Positions 21,127 through 30,392 of a DNA stretch of 64,000 bases are shown in pieces; within the stretch, counting starts at the first letter, position 1, and every line of letters starts with the position of its first letter. Under the pieces are notes generated by a model that was given only the letters and a program-made list of their open reading frames with translations, did not search any database and was not told the DNA's origin. The position numbers were made by a program, and so were the translations under genes. Source of the DNA: Methylobacterium sp. WL1 (lineage in GTDB: Bacteria; Pseudomonadota; Alphaproteobacteria; Rhizobiales; Beijerinckiaceae); assembly GCF_008000895.1 (NCBI RefSeq), contig NZ_CP042823.1:186001-250000 (forward strand), in the 5' to 3' direction.

Positions 21127-24090
21127 CTACGTGACCACCGAGCGCAGCAGCGCTGGCAATTCGTCGAGGCCGACTTGGCCCTTGCGCAGGACGCTGTCGG
21201 CCTGCCCCGCCAGTCGCCGCCGGTCCTCGCCGTCGACGTCCTTGGCGGTCAGCACGACGACCGGGATCGAGCCCCATTCCGGCTTGGCCCGCAGGATGCT
21301 CAGGAAGGTGAAGCCGTCCATCTCGGGCATCATGAGGTCGAGCAGTACGAGGCACGGCCGCTCGGCGGCGACGGCGGCGAGCCCGACCTTTCCATTCTCG
21401 GCGGCGACGATCCGCCAGCCTTCCCGGGACAGCCTCGCCGCCATCCGGTCACGCGTGTCGTCATCGTCATCGATGACGAGCAACGGACCTTCATGGTCCT
21501 GGGGACGGAAGCGGTCCATCACGCCATGGAGTTCGTCCCAATCCACCGGCTTCTGCAGGTAGTCCGTGGCGCCGAGGGAGAACGCGAGGTTCCGCTCGCC
21601 CAGCACCGTCACCATGATGATCGGCGTGTTTCCGAGTTCGGTATCGCCACGGAGCGCACGGAGGACCGACCAGCCGTCCATCTGCGGCATGGTCACGTCG
21701 AGGAGGATGACCCGAGGCCGCAGGCGGTGGGCCATGTCCAAGCCCTCCCTGCCGTCGACGGCGGCCGCGACCTGGAACCCGTCGCGCTTGAGGAAGCGGG
21801 TCAGGAGATCGCGCGTTGCAGGATCGTCGTCCACGACGAGGACGACGCCCCGCCCGGATGCGTCATTGGACGGCGTCGGCCCGGTATCCTCGTCCACCTG
21901 AGGTGCGTCGTTCGTTCCGGCGATACGCGCCGGCACCGACACCGTGAAGGTCGTCCCACGCCCCGCCTCGCTGGCCACCGCGATGGTGCCGCCCAGCATG
22001 GATGCGAACGCCCGTGTGATGGAGAGGCCGAGCCCCGTCCCGCCGAACTTCCGCGTGGTCGAGGCGTCGGCCTGCGTGAACCGCTCGAACAGCCGTGCCT
22101 GCTGATCCGGGCTCATGCCGATTCCGGTGTCGCTCACCCGGAAGGTCAGCCAATCGACGCCGTCGCGTTCGCCCCGTTCCGCCGACAGGGTGATCCGTCC
22201 GCCTTCCGTGAACTTGGCTGCGTTGCTCAGGAGGTTGATCAGGCATTGGCGCAGCTTGGTCACGTCGGTGCGCGCGTCGCCGAGGTCGGCGGCGAGGTCC
22301 AAGGATAGGGCGTTCTCCTTGGCGGAAACGAGAGATTCCACCGTCGCCGCGACGTCGCGCACGATGGCGTCGACGGCAAAGTCCTCGACGTAGGTCTCCA
22401 TGCGCTCGGCCTCGATCTTCGAGAGGTCGAGCACGTCGTTGATGAGCCCGAGGAGGTGGCGGGCGTTCGCTTCGATCTTGCGCATGTCGGGCAGCAGGTC
22501 GTCGTGGCCGCCGTCCTCCATCTCCTCCTGCAGCATTTCGGAGTAGCCGATCACCGCCGAAAGCGGCGTCCGAAGCTCGTGGCTCATGTTGGCGAGGAAC
22601 TCGCTCTTGGCCCGGTTGGCCTCCTCCGCGGCCTGCTTGGCGGCAGCCAGATGTAGCTCGTCCCGCTTGCGTCCGTCGATGTCGGTCACCACCATGACGG
22701 CGCCGATGGAGCGACCGTCGATGTCGCGCATCTGCACAGCCGAGAATCCGACCCAGGCGCGGCTTCCATCACCGCGCTGGTAGTCCACCTCGAGATCCGC
22801 GCGCGGCTCGCCGTCCCGCGCCACCCGGGCCAGCGGCCATTCTTTGGGATCGACCCGGCGCCCGTCGGCGTGGAACCCGATCCAGCGTTCCGGCCGCTCG
22901 CCGGTCGTATCGTCAGCCACCTCGTGCCCGAGAATCGCTCCGGCGCGGGCGTTGTGACCGACGATGCGTCCGGACGGCGCCTCCGCAATGAGGACGCCGA
23001 CGGGGAGCGTCTCCATCACCGTCCGCAGAGTAGCCTCGCCCGCCCGCATGCCCCGGCGCGCCTCGGCCTCGCCGGCTTCCGCCAGCCCGGCCGGTATGGT
23101 GCCGGCGAACAGCGAGGCGACGTGCAGGTCGAGGCCGGTGAAGGCATCGGGGTGGCTGGACTGGAGCTTCAGGACGCCGACGGCCTCGCCTCCGCGGAGG
23201 ATCGGGACGCAGACGGCCGAGCGGGCGCCGAGCGCTTCGACGAGGTCTCGCCTGACCCGGGGATCGACGAGGAGGTCCGGGCAGAGGACCGGCTTGGCAT
23301 TCATCAGGCAGTGGCCTGAGAGGCTGCCGGCGATCGGGACGCGCAGCCCCACGTGGGCGCCGAGCGCACCGCGTGCCGAGCGGTAGACCAGTTCGTCGCC
23401 CTCGCGCAGTTCGATCACCGCCCCTTCGGTTTGGGAGACCGCGGCCATGACGCCGCCCACAAGGGTATCGAGAATGACGTCGCGATCCCCGGCCGCCTGG
23501 GTCACGGCGGCCTGGGCGGCGATCAGCGCGTTCTGCTGATCGATCAGCGCGGCCTGGCCGGAGAGAAGGCCCTCGCGCTCGGCGACCGAGCGGCGCAGCT
23601 CCATCTGTGACATGACCTGTCCGGCGAGCGCGCGCAGGGCTGTCGCCTGCCGGTCCGTGAGACCGTCCGGTCGAGGAGCCAAGTCGATCACGCAGAGACT
23701 GCCGAGGCGCTGACCGTCGACGGCCTCCAACGGCGCGCCGGCGTAGAAGCGGAGGCTCGGTTCGCCGGTGACCAGTGGATTGTCTCGCGTGCGAGGGTCC
23801 AGCGACAGGTCCGGGATGACCAGAAGGTCCGGTGCACCCAAAACATGCGCGCAGATCGATTTGTCGAGGGATGTCTCGCACGAGGCAAACCCGGACTTTG
23901 CCTTGAACCACTGGCGGTCGCCCGCCACGAGGCTGACGAGCGCGACCGGGGCGGAGCAGATCAGCCGAGCCAGCTCGACGATATCGTCGAACCCCTTCTC
24001 GGGAGGCGTGTCGAGGATGTCATACTCGCGAAGCGCTTCCAGCCGGCGGGCGTCGCCGACATGAGGCGGGAGCGTACGGGTGTCGGTCAT
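21127..24090 (-). CDS. GAF-GAF-PAS hybrid histidine kinase with two receivers
   Basis: The 987-residue cytoplasmic protein has an N-terminal GAF domain (about 20-165), a coiled-coil linker, a second GAF (about 220-350), a PAS (about 360-480), the kinase core (NMSHELRTP, LLSNAAKFTEGG, DTGIGM, GTGLGL) and two receivers with LLDVTMPQMDG and LLDLMMPEMDG. I place the start at ATG 24090 (MTDTRTLPPH), where homologous GAF kinases begin; the frame remains open for 98 more codons upstream, but these look non-coding. It lies head-to-tail with the MHYT kinase downstream and shares its kinase-receiver layout. It is divergent from the KaiC-like gene across about 400 bases. Confidence 0.88.
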   Translation of the reverse strand: MTDTRTLPPHVGDARRLEALREYDILDTPPEKGFDDIVELARLICSAPVALVSLVAGDRQWFKAKSGFASCETSLDKSICAHVLGAPDLLVIPDLSLDPRTRDNPLVTGEPSLRFYAGAPLEAVDGQRLGSLCVIDLAPRPDGLTDRQATALRALAGQVMSQMELRRSVAEREGLLSGQAALIDQQNALIAAQAAVTQAAGDRDVILDTLVGGVMAAVSQTEGAVIELREGDELVYRSARGALGAHVGLRVPIAGSLSGHCLMNAKPVLCPDLLVDPRVRRDLVEALGARSAVCVPILRGGEAVGVLKLQSSHPDAFTGLDLHVASLFAGTIPAGLAEAGEAEARRGMRAGEATLRTVMETLPVGVLIAEAPSGRIVGHNARAGAILGHEVADDTTGERPERWIGFHADGRRVDPKEWPLARVARDGEPRADLEVDYQRGDGSRAWVGFSAVQMRDIDGRSIGAVMVVTDIDGRKRDELHLAAAKQAAEEANRAKSEFLANMSHELRTPLSAVIGYSEMLQEEMEDGGHDDLLPDMRKIEANARHLLGLINDVLDLSKIEAERMETYVEDFAVDAIVRDVAATVESLVSAKENALSLDLAADLGDARTDVTKLRQCLINLLSNAAKFTEGGRITLSAERGERDGVDWLTFRVSDTGIGMSPDQQARLFERFTQADASTTRKFGGTGLGLSITRAFASMLGGTIAVASEAGRGTTFTVSVPARIAGTNDAPQVDEDTGPTPSNDASGRGVVLVVDDDPATRDLLTRFLKRDGFQVAAAVDGREGLDMAHRLRPRVILLDVTMPQMDGWSVLRALRGDTELGNTPIIMVTVLGERNLAFSLGATDYLQKPVDWDELHGVMDRFRPQDHEGPLLVIDDDDDTRDRMAARLSREGWRIVAAENGKVGLAAVAAERPCLVLLDLMMPEMDGFTFLSILRAKPEWGSIPVVVLTAKDVDGEDRRRLAGQADSVLRKGQVGLDELPALLRSVVT

Positions 24091-24496
24091 GGGCGGCTCG
24101 CTGTCGGGAACGGATGCGCTCGCCGACGCAAGGCCGCGATGTGACGGGATGCGGAGTTCGGGTGCCCCCGACAACACGGTGACCGCGCAGTGGTTGCTGG
24201 CCCGCCTCGGCCACGTCTCCGGGCGGCGCTTCCCGCACCGGGGTGTGACGCGACGCGTCGGATTCGAGCGCGGCGGTCCAAGCTCGTGCCGACGCGCTGA
24301 CCGCCCTCGTCCCGCCGCGCGCAACGATTGCACCCACGGCGTCGTCGGTGTGATCGAAGCCCTGTTAGGGGGCTGCTGCCCCACGACAAATCCGGGCTCA
24401 CGTCATGGCAATTGCGATGGGACCAAACCGCCAAGCCGGAGTTGTCGTCCGAACACGTCTCCCAAGGTACCCGGGAGCTCCTGATGCGGGAGCCGG
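24091..24496. other. Divergent promoter region between hybrid kinase and KaiC-like gene
   Basis: This region should carry promoters for both directions. No gene and no strong -35/-10 pair or repeat could be picked out by eye. Confidence 0.4.
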
Positions 24497-26029
24497 ATGC
24501 CGCTATCCAGATGGGGCCCGATGGCCGAGTCCGTTACGACGCACGTCCCCCGGCCTCGCGACATCCTGTCGACGGGGATCGATGGCCTCGACGAGATCCT
24601 CGATGGTGGGCTAACGCGCAGCCGCCTTTACTTGCTCGAAGGGACGCCCGGGACCGGCAAGACGACTGTCGGCCTTCAGTTCCTCCTCAACGGCGTCGCC
24701 CACGGGGAAAAGGGTCTCTACGTCACCCTTTCGGAAAGCGCCGACGAGCTTTCCTTCGCTGCCGGGACACACGGGTGGTCTCTGGACGGCATTGAGGTCT
24801 ACGAACTCGTCAACGAACTCTGCCTCGACCCCGACAGCGAGCAATCCGTCCTACATCCGTCCGAGGTCGAACTCGGAGAAACCGTGCGCGAGGTGATCGA
24901 CCGCGTCGACAGCCTCAAACCGCAGCGGGTCGTTTTCGACAGCCTGTCCGAGCTTCGCCTGCTGGCCCAGAACCCTCTCCGCTACCGGCGCCAGATCCTG
25001 GCCTTGAAGCAGATGTTCGCGTCCAGGAAATGCACGGTTCTCCTGCTCGATGATGGGACCGCTGACGTCCAACTCCACAGCATCGCCCACGGGGTGATCA
25101 TGCTGGAGCAGATCCGGCGCGGTTTCGGCGCCGCACGCAGGCGTCTCAATGTCCTGAAGATGCGCGGCGTCAAGTTCCACGGCGGAATGCACGACTTCGT
25201 CCTGGATACCGGCGGCGTCGAAGTCTTCCCCAGCCTCGTTGCGAACGATCATGCCGCGAAGTTCGATATGACCCCGGCATCGACAGGCTCGCATGAGCTC
25301 GACCTTCTCCTGGGTGGAGGGCTAGCTCCCTCGACCAATACCCTGCTGCTCGGTCCCTCGGGGGTCGGGAAGACCACCACGGCGGTCCGCTGCATGCTGG
25401 AAGCGTTGGATCGCGGGGACAAGGCGACCTACTTCCTGTTCGACGAGGGTCGGCAGACCATGCTCACGCGCGCCAGGGCGCTGGGAATGGATCTCGACGC
25501 GCATCTTTCCAGCGGCAGGCTGGTCATCGACGAGATCGAGCCGGCCGAATTCTCGCCCGGTGAATTCGCCTGCCGGGTACGCGGCACCGTCGAGACGCGG
25601 GGCGCCAGCTTCGTCGTGTTCGACAGCCTGAACGCGTATATCCACGCCATGCCCGGCGAGGAACACCTCGTCCTGCAGATGCACGAACTCCTGAACTACC
25701 TGAACCAGAAGGGCGCAACGACCCTGCTGGTTCTCGGTCAGCACGGCGTGATCGGCGACGTCCGATCGGATATCGACCTCAGCTATCTCAGCGACGGCAT
25801 CCTCCTGTTCCGGTACTTTGAGTCCAATGGCTCGGTTCGGACCGCTCTCTCGGTGGTGAAGAGCCGCGTCAACGCGCATGAGCGCACCATTCGGGAGCTC
25901 AAGCTCTCCCCCATCGGCCTGCAGGTCGGCGCCGCCCTGACCGATTTCCAAGGCATCCTGTCCGGCCTGCCGACCTACGACGGCAAGGTGGCGCTGATCC
26001 CCGGCGGCGACGCGGCGGAGGCGCCGTGA
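24497..26029 (+). CDS. KaiC-like double RecA/DnaB-type ATPase
   Basis: The 510-residue protein has two KaiC ATPase domains, each with a P-loop: GTPGTGKTT (Lys55) and GPSGVGKTT (Lys292). Typical STGIDGLDEILDGG and TGSHELDLLLGGG openings precede them. The strand after the first P-loop has SES where cyanobacterial KaiC has the catalytic Glu pair, so hydrolysis may differ. Start 24497 has GGGAG 4 bases upstream; ATG 24521 is an alternative. Its stop shares a base with the start of a hybrid kinase, so the two are co-translated. Such KaiC-like proteins outside cyanobacteria act in signalling or stress; no kaiA or kaiB is present here, so a clock should not be assumed. Confidence 0.88.
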   Translation: MPLSRWGPMAESVTTHVPRPRDILSTGIDGLDEILDGGLTRSRLYLLEGTPGTGKTTVGLQFLLNGVAHGEKGLYVTLSESADELSFAAGTHGWSLDGIEVYELVNELCLDPDSEQSVLHPSEVELGETVREVIDRVDSLKPQRVVFDSLSELRLLAQNPLRYRRQILALKQMFASRKCTVLLLDDGTADVQLHSIAHGVIMLEQIRRGFGAARRRLNVLKMRGVKFHGGMHDFVLDTGGVEVFPSLVANDHAAKFDMTPASTGSHELDLLLGGGLAPSTNTLLLGPSGVGKTTTAVRCMLEALDRGDKATYFLFDEGRQTMLTRARALGMDLDAHLSSGRLVIDEIEPAEFSPGEFACRVRGTVETRGASFVVFDSLNAYIHAMPGEEHLVLQMHELLNYLNQKGATTLLVLGQHGVIGDVRSDIDLSYLSDGILLFRYFESNGSVRTALSVVKSRVNAHERTIRELKLSPIGLQVGAALTDFQGILSGLPTYDGKVALIPGGDAAEAP

Positions 26030-28074
26030 TGCCGTCTCTCGACCCTGACGGGGAACGCGTCCTGATCCTTGCGCCGCGCGGACGCGACGCGATCGTCATG
26101 GCGCAGCTGCTGTACAAATCCGACGTCTTCACCACCGTCTGTGCCGATGGCGACGCATGGCTCGACGGCCTACGCACCTCCGTTGCGACGTCGATCGTGA
26201 CGGAAGAGGCGCTTCTCGACGTCGATCCCACAGCGCTGAACGCGTGGGTCTCGTCCCAGCCGCCGTGGTCGGACTTCCCCTTCATCATGCTGGCGACGCG
26301 GCAGGCCGGACGACGCACCTCCTCGGCCGCCGCCATGATCGAACGCCTCGGCAACGTCGTCCTGCTGGAACGCCCGATCAACGCGGAAACGCTCCTCAGC
26401 GCGGTCTCCTCGGCCTTGCGAGTCCGCCGCCGCCAATACCAGGCTCGGCAGCATATCCGGGAACGCGAGGATGCCCAGCAGCGGCTGCGCATCGCGAACG
26501 AGACTTTGGAACGTCGTGTCGAGGAGCGTACGCGCGAGGTGGAAGCGGCGCGCGAGACCCTGGCCTTCGCGCTGGATTCCGCCGGCATGGGGTCGTGGGA
26601 TCTCGATCTCGTCAACGATACGGCACGACGCTCGCGCCGACACGATGCGATCTTCGGCTACGACGTGCCGATTGCGTCGTGGGGCATGGCCGAGTTTCTG
26701 AACCACACCGTGCCGGAGGATCGGCTCTTGGTAGAGACCGCTTTCGCCACGGCGGTCGGGACTGGGACACTGGACATCGAATACCGGATGTCGCGGGCCG
26801 ATGGCGCGATCCGTTGGATCGCGGCCAAGGGTCAGGTGGAGTATGGAAACGACGGACGCCCTGTCCGTATGGCTGGCATCGTCGTCGACCGGACCGATCA
26901 GCGAAACACCGAGGAGGCCCTGCGCCAGGCCCAGAAGATGGAAGCCATCGGGCAGCTGACCGGAGGCGTGGCGCACGATTTCAACAATCTGCTCACCGTC
27001 ATCGTGGGCGGCCTCGACATGATGATCCGCAAGCCGGAGAACACCGAGCGCGTCGTCCGCCTGGCGGAAGCCGCGATGAATGCGGCGCGGCGCGGCGAGC
27101 AGCTCACCCAGCAACTCCTGGCGTTTTCGCGCAGGCAGATGCTGCGGCCCCAGACCATCAACCCGAACCGCCTCCTCACCGAGTTCAAGCCGCTGGCCGA
27201 GCGGGCGGTCGGCGGCGCACTGGAGCTCCGGTTGGATCTCGACGCCCTCATCGACCCGATCCGGATCGATCCGGCGCAGTTCGAGGCGGCGGTCCTGAAC
27301 CTTGTGGTCAACGCGCGCGACGCGATGGAGGGGGGTGGCTCAAGGATCGTCGTGCGGAGCCGGAACCTGCACCTCGATACCGCGGCGGTTGCCGGCAAGG
27401 GCGTACCGCCGGGGGCCTACGTCGAAGTTTCTGTGATCGACCAGGGCAGCGGCATCACCCCCGAGACGATGGCTCGGGTGTTCGAACCGTTCTTCACGAC
27501 GAAGGAGGTCGGGAAAGGAACAGGCCTCGGCCTGTCCCAGGTCTACGGCTTCACCCGCAGCGCAGGTGGATTCATCGGCATCGACACGGAGCTTGGTGTC
27601 GGCACCACGTTCCGCCTCCTATTCCCACGTTCGGCCGAGCCAGCCGGAGACGAGGTTGGCACCGGCGGCGGCACCCTCCCGCTTCGTCGGGCTACCGAAG
27701 GCGACACCGTGCTTCTGGTCGAGGATGACGAGCAGGTTCTCGGCATGGCCGTCGAAAGCCTCGAGGAACTCCACTACCGCGTGGTGGTGGCCCGCAACGC
27801 CGCCGAGGCCGTCGTCCACCTCCAGGGCGTCGAGCGGATCGACATCCTGTTCTCCGACGTGATGATGCCGGGCGGCATGAACGGCTCGCAGCTCGCCATC
27901 GAGGCGCAGCGCCTCCGGCCCGGCCTCAAGGTCCTCCTGACCTCGGGTTACGTGGCAAACCTCGAAGAGGGACAGGTGATCGGGCGCGGCGATCTTCCTG
28001 TCCTGAACAAACCATACCGGCGCGATGAACTAGCCCACTCACTCCGTCTCGTCCTCGGAGGAAAGCGTTGCTGA
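26029..28074 (+). CDS. PAS hybrid histidine kinase coupled to KaiC-like gene
   Basis: The 681-residue protein starts with a receiver-like fold (about 10-130) lacking the acidic pair and acceptor Asp. A coiled coil follows, then a PAS domain (about 170-290), the kinase core with His316 in GGVAHDFNNLL, an N-box (NLVVNARDAM), GSGITPETM, and GTGLGLSQVYGF. The C-terminal receiver is intact (LLVEDDEQV, SDVMMPGGMNG, NKPYRRDEL). The ATG overlaps the KaiC-like stop (TGATG). The pairing suggests that the ATPase controls or senses for this kinase, as in other alphaproteobacterial KaiC-kinase operons; that is inference. Confidence 0.88.
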   Translation: MPSLDPDGERVLILAPRGRDAIVMAQLLYKSDVFTTVCADGDAWLDGLRTSVATSIVTEEALLDVDPTALNAWVSSQPPWSDFPFIMLATRQAGRRTSSAAAMIERLGNVVLLERPINAETLLSAVSSALRVRRRQYQARQHIREREDAQQRLRIANETLERRVEERTREVEAARETLAFALDSAGMGSWDLDLVNDTARRSRRHDAIFGYDVPIASWGMAEFLNHTVPEDRLLVETAFATAVGTGTLDIEYRMSRADGAIRWIAAKGQVEYGNDGRPVRMAGIVVDRTDQRNTEEALRQAQKMEAIGQLTGGVAHDFNNLLTVIVGGLDMMIRKPENTERVVRLAEAAMNAARRGEQLTQQLLAFSRRQMLRPQTINPNRLLTEFKPLAERAVGGALELRLDLDALIDPIRIDPAQFEAAVLNLVVNARDAMEGGGSRIVVRSRNLHLDTAAVAGKGVPPGAYVEVSVIDQGSGITPETMARVFEPFFTTKEVGKGTGLGLSQVYGFTRSAGGFIGIDTELGVGTTFRLLFPRSAEPAGDEVGTGGGTLPLRRATEGDTVLLVEDDEQVLGMAVESLEELHYRVVVARNAAEAVVHLQGVERIDILFSDVMMPGGMNGSQLAIEAQRLRPGLKVLLTSGYVANLEEGQVIGRGDLPVLNKPYRRDELAHSLRLVLGGKRC

Positions 28075-28100
28075 GGATCGTGACGACCTGATACTTTTAT

Positions 28101-28114
28101 GATCGAGTTCGATC
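28101..28114. terminator. Possible weak terminator after the KaiC-kinase operon
   Basis: A perfect palindrome (GATCGA, 2 bases, TCGATC) 27 bases after the stop is followed by GCTGCGAATTTTTATTT. The loop is too small for a classic hairpin unless the stem breathes, so this is tentative. Confidence 0.25.
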
Positions 28115-28315
28115 GCTGCGAATTTTTATTTCGTCGGATAATATTCTAATTCAACCAAACGCCTATACGAAAACCATAGGACTGACCCGTGGATCGACAC
28201 GCCAACTTCGACTGCCGATCGCGGGCGCAGGCGTAAGGCCTGAGCCTACGTTCGAAACGGTACCCGTTCAGGTCGGTAACGAGGGACCCTCTGCAGGATC
28301 GGCGCGTTGGGCGAG

Positions 28316-28567
28316 ATGATCGCTCAGCCGCCGCCTGCACCCGACCGTGCCCGCCTCGCTCTCACGGAGGCTGCCCTGACGACAGCAGACGGTCTTTGGC
28401 GCGCCGAGATGCGCCGAACCTATGGTCCGGAGGGCGTCTTGATGTACGCCTATGCCCCGGAGGGCCAGGGCGGGCTCGGGACACCGCTTCGGCGATCCTA
28501 TGAAGCGCGTCGCGTCGCCGTCGCGCTATGGCGGCACGAGCGGCACCGAACCCAGCGATCGGCTTGA
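28316..28567 (+). CDS. Small hypothetical cytoplasmic protein
   Basis: The 83-residue frame from ATG 28316 has coherent protein-like composition: a helical N-terminal half (DRARLALTEAALTTADGLW), then a conserved-looking RRTYGPEGVLMYAYAPEGQG, and a basic helical end. It has no signal peptide and no recognised domain. A TTG three codons earlier is an alternative start; neither has a strong ribosome site. I believe it is real because its codon pattern is far better than that of the opposite frames, but have no function to offer. Confidence 0.5.
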   Translation: MIAQPPPAPDRARLALTEAALTTADGLWRAEMRRTYGPEGVLMYAYAPEGQGGLGTPLRRSYEARRVAVALWRHERHRTQRSA

Positions 28568-28617
28568 GCGAGCGGTTCGAACATCAAAGCGTTGATCCGG
28601 TCGATATTCGAGGGCGT

Positions 28618-28797
28618 ATGATGGCTGAAACGGACGAACCCCACGCTGTGAGCCTCGTGCCGCCCACGGTGCAGAGCCGAAACGACGACGTGCCCGGAAA
28701 AAGGAAGGGGGGCGAGCCCGGGAACAAGGACGTGGTCAAAGATGCCGAAAGCCAACCGGACGATCTGGACCACGCCGCCGAGGACGGCTTGGCCTAG
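28618..28797 (+). CDS. Small, highly charged hypothetical protein
   Basis: A 59-residue frame starts at ATG 28618 with GAGGG upstream. The product is very hydrophilic (clusters of Asp, Glu, Lys), probably disordered, and resembles small stress-type proteins only in composition. It converges with the wrbA-like gene, overlapping it by four bases at the stop codons. It could be spurious. Confidence 0.35.
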   Translation: MMAETDEPHAVSLVPPTVQSRNDDVPGKRKGGEPGNKDVVKDAESQPDDLDHAAEDGLA

Positions 28798-29447
28798 CTG
28801 TCCGTACGGCGGCTCGGCATCTCGCCAGCCGTGATCAACGCACCGGCGATCGCCACCATTCGCCGACCTTGATGGCGGGCTGCATCGAGGTCTTCCATCC
28901 GGGGTGGCTGATTCTTCGAACCCACGATGGTAGACGCGCCGTAGGGTGATCCCGCTTCGAGCATCACTTCGTCGGTGTAGCCGGTCGGCAGGATGACCAT
29001 GCCCAGATGCGCCATCGGGGCATACAGCGACAGGGTGACGACTTCGGATCCACCATGCGGCCAGGATGCGGCTGCGAAGGCACCACCGACCTTGCCGGCC
29101 AACGACCCGCGTTTCCATTGTGGACCGAGCAGATCGAGGTAGTTCTTCAGTTCGGTCGCCATCGCTCCGAAGTAGCAGGGTGTGCCGAACAGGATTGCAT
29201 CAGCCCACTCGGCATCCTCGTGCGTGGGAGCCTCGTACAGGCTGTTTTGTCGGGCGGCGCTCTCTGTCCACCCGTCGACTTTCGCCATGGAGGCCGCGTC
29301 GGCGACTTCGCGCGCTCTGCGTACACGCACGTCCGCGCCAGCATCCCGCGCAGCTTCCGCTGCGGCGCCTGCGAGCGCTTCCACGCTGCCACTGCGTGAG
29401 TAGTAGACGATCAACAGTCGGGTTGAGGTGGGAGTCGAATCGGTCAC
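28794..29447 (-). CDS. wrbA: WrbA-like NAD(P)H:quinone oxidoreductase (flavodoxin fold)
   Basis: The 217-residue protein has the flavodoxin fold with the FMN phosphate loop YYSRSGSVEALA at 15-26, GTPCYFGAMATELKNYLD near 88-105 and a SWPHGGSEV segment near 128-136, all typical of WrbA. The family reduces quinones by two electrons and avoids semiquinone radicals. It is slightly longer than E. coli WrbA, mainly at the termini. It is a single gene flanked by small hypotheticals, so no pathway context is visible. Confidence 0.88.
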   Translation of the reverse strand: MTDSTPTSTRLLIVYYSRSGSVEALAGAAAEAARDAGADVRVRRAREVADAASMAKVDGWTESAARQNSLYEAPTHEDAEWADAILFGTPCYFGAMATELKNYLDLLGPQWKRGSLAGKVGGAFAAASWPHGGSEVVTLSLYAPMAHLGMVILPTGYTDEVMLEAGSPYGASTIVGSKNQPPRMEDLDAARHQGRRMVAIAGALITAGEMPSRRTDS

Positions 29448-30077
29448 AGCACGCTCCTACGGGTTGGTGCCATGGGCCGGCGGTTGCGGGTCGGACGAGC
29501 GAGCGTCAGATCTGGCGGCAATTCCGCAGCCTGCTGAAGCCACGGCTCCACGGCCGGTGGTTCGATGCGACTTCACCATCGGGCCAGCCATCAGCACGGT
29601 CTGCCTGAGACTTGGGCCACCGATGATCCCGCAGACAAGCGGCGTGCTGGGACCGCCGCGCTGGCCGTATCGACTGGAAGGCCGTTCTGCCACCTAAGAA
29701 CCTCGCTGATCCACGTTTGCGGATCCGAAGTAGCAACAGATGCTCTACCCAATAGGTCCGCGCCTGTGGCGCCATGGCGCCTAGGCCAGTCCGAGCACAC
29801 GTAACCGATGCCGAACCTCGGCACCGGCTCTGTCGCTCTGACCTGCAGCACGATGGCAAATTGCCCTTGGATTGCAGGTCAGGGCCCGGCAAGGCACGGA
29901 CCGTAAAATCCCTCGCTCGCTTCGGCTGATTTGTTAGTCGCATTCGCATGGCATCGTCGTATTTTACGAAACCATTTCGTTTCATCGCCAATATTTAATG
30001 CATTGACCGAACAACTTCCAAGTTGTCTGGGCGGCTGACGCGAGCACCTCGGTGATCGAACAGGAAGGAAGACAATC
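29448..30077. other. Intergenic region, no gene recognised
   Basis: About 630 bases without a credible gene. A minus-strand stretch near 29700-29760 reading DPQTWISEVL faintly recalls the C-terminus of IS66-type transposases but the surrounding residues do not fit. The last 100 bases are AT-rich and hold the palindrome at 30011-30026. Confidence 0.4.
30011..30026. promoter_or_regulatory. Perfect inverted repeat upstream of the GCG-repeat protein
   Basis: ACAACTT, two bases, AAGTTGT: a 7-bp dyad placed just after a TTGACC hexamer (30004-30009) and about 50 bases before the next gene. The position and symmetry are those of a repressor or activator site over a promoter. The cognate regulator is not identified. 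Confidence 0.4.
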
Positions 30078-30392
30078 ATGACGATGATGAACACGATGAT
30101 TGTTGCCGCAGCTCTCACCGCTCTGCCGGTCGCAACGGCACAAGCGATGCCGATCGCGGCCGACCTAGGCGGCGCGGCTCCGGTTACCCGTGTCGCGGGC
30201 GGTTGCGGACCAGGCGCGTGGCGTGGTCCGTGGGGGCGTTGCCGGAACACCCCTTACTTCGGCCCTCTCCCGGGGGGCTGGTATCAGGTTCGTGCCGGGA
30301 ACGGGTGCCCTCCGGGCTACTGGCGCGGCCCGTGGGGACACTGCCGGAATACGCCCTTCCATGGCCGGCTGCCGGGCGGCGGCTACCGATAA
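30078..30392 (+). CDS. Small exported protein with two GCG/CR-type repeats
   Basis: The 104-residue protein has a signal peptide (NTMIVAAALTALPVATAQA) and then two copies of a Gly/Cys/Arg motif: GCGPGAWRGPWGRCRNTP, and GCPPGYWRGPWGHCRNTP 34 residues later. Each is followed by a GPLPGG or GRLPGG turn. The pattern fits the small secreted GCG_CRPN-type family that is common in Methylobacterium; no biochemical role is known to me. The paired cysteines in each repeat could make disulfides in the periplasm. A strong ribosome site (AGGAAGGAAG) precedes ATG 30078, which supports expression. Confidence 0.75.
   Translation: MTMMNTMIVAAALTALPVATAQAMPIAADLGGAAPVTRVAGGCGPGAWRGPWGRCRNTPYFGPLPGGWYQVRAGNGCPPGYWRGPWGHCRNTPFHGRLPGGGYR

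Noticed and set aside
24497..26029. Possible circadian clock locus
   Set aside because: Only a KaiC-like gene is present. kaiA and kaiB are missing, so a clock is not supported.
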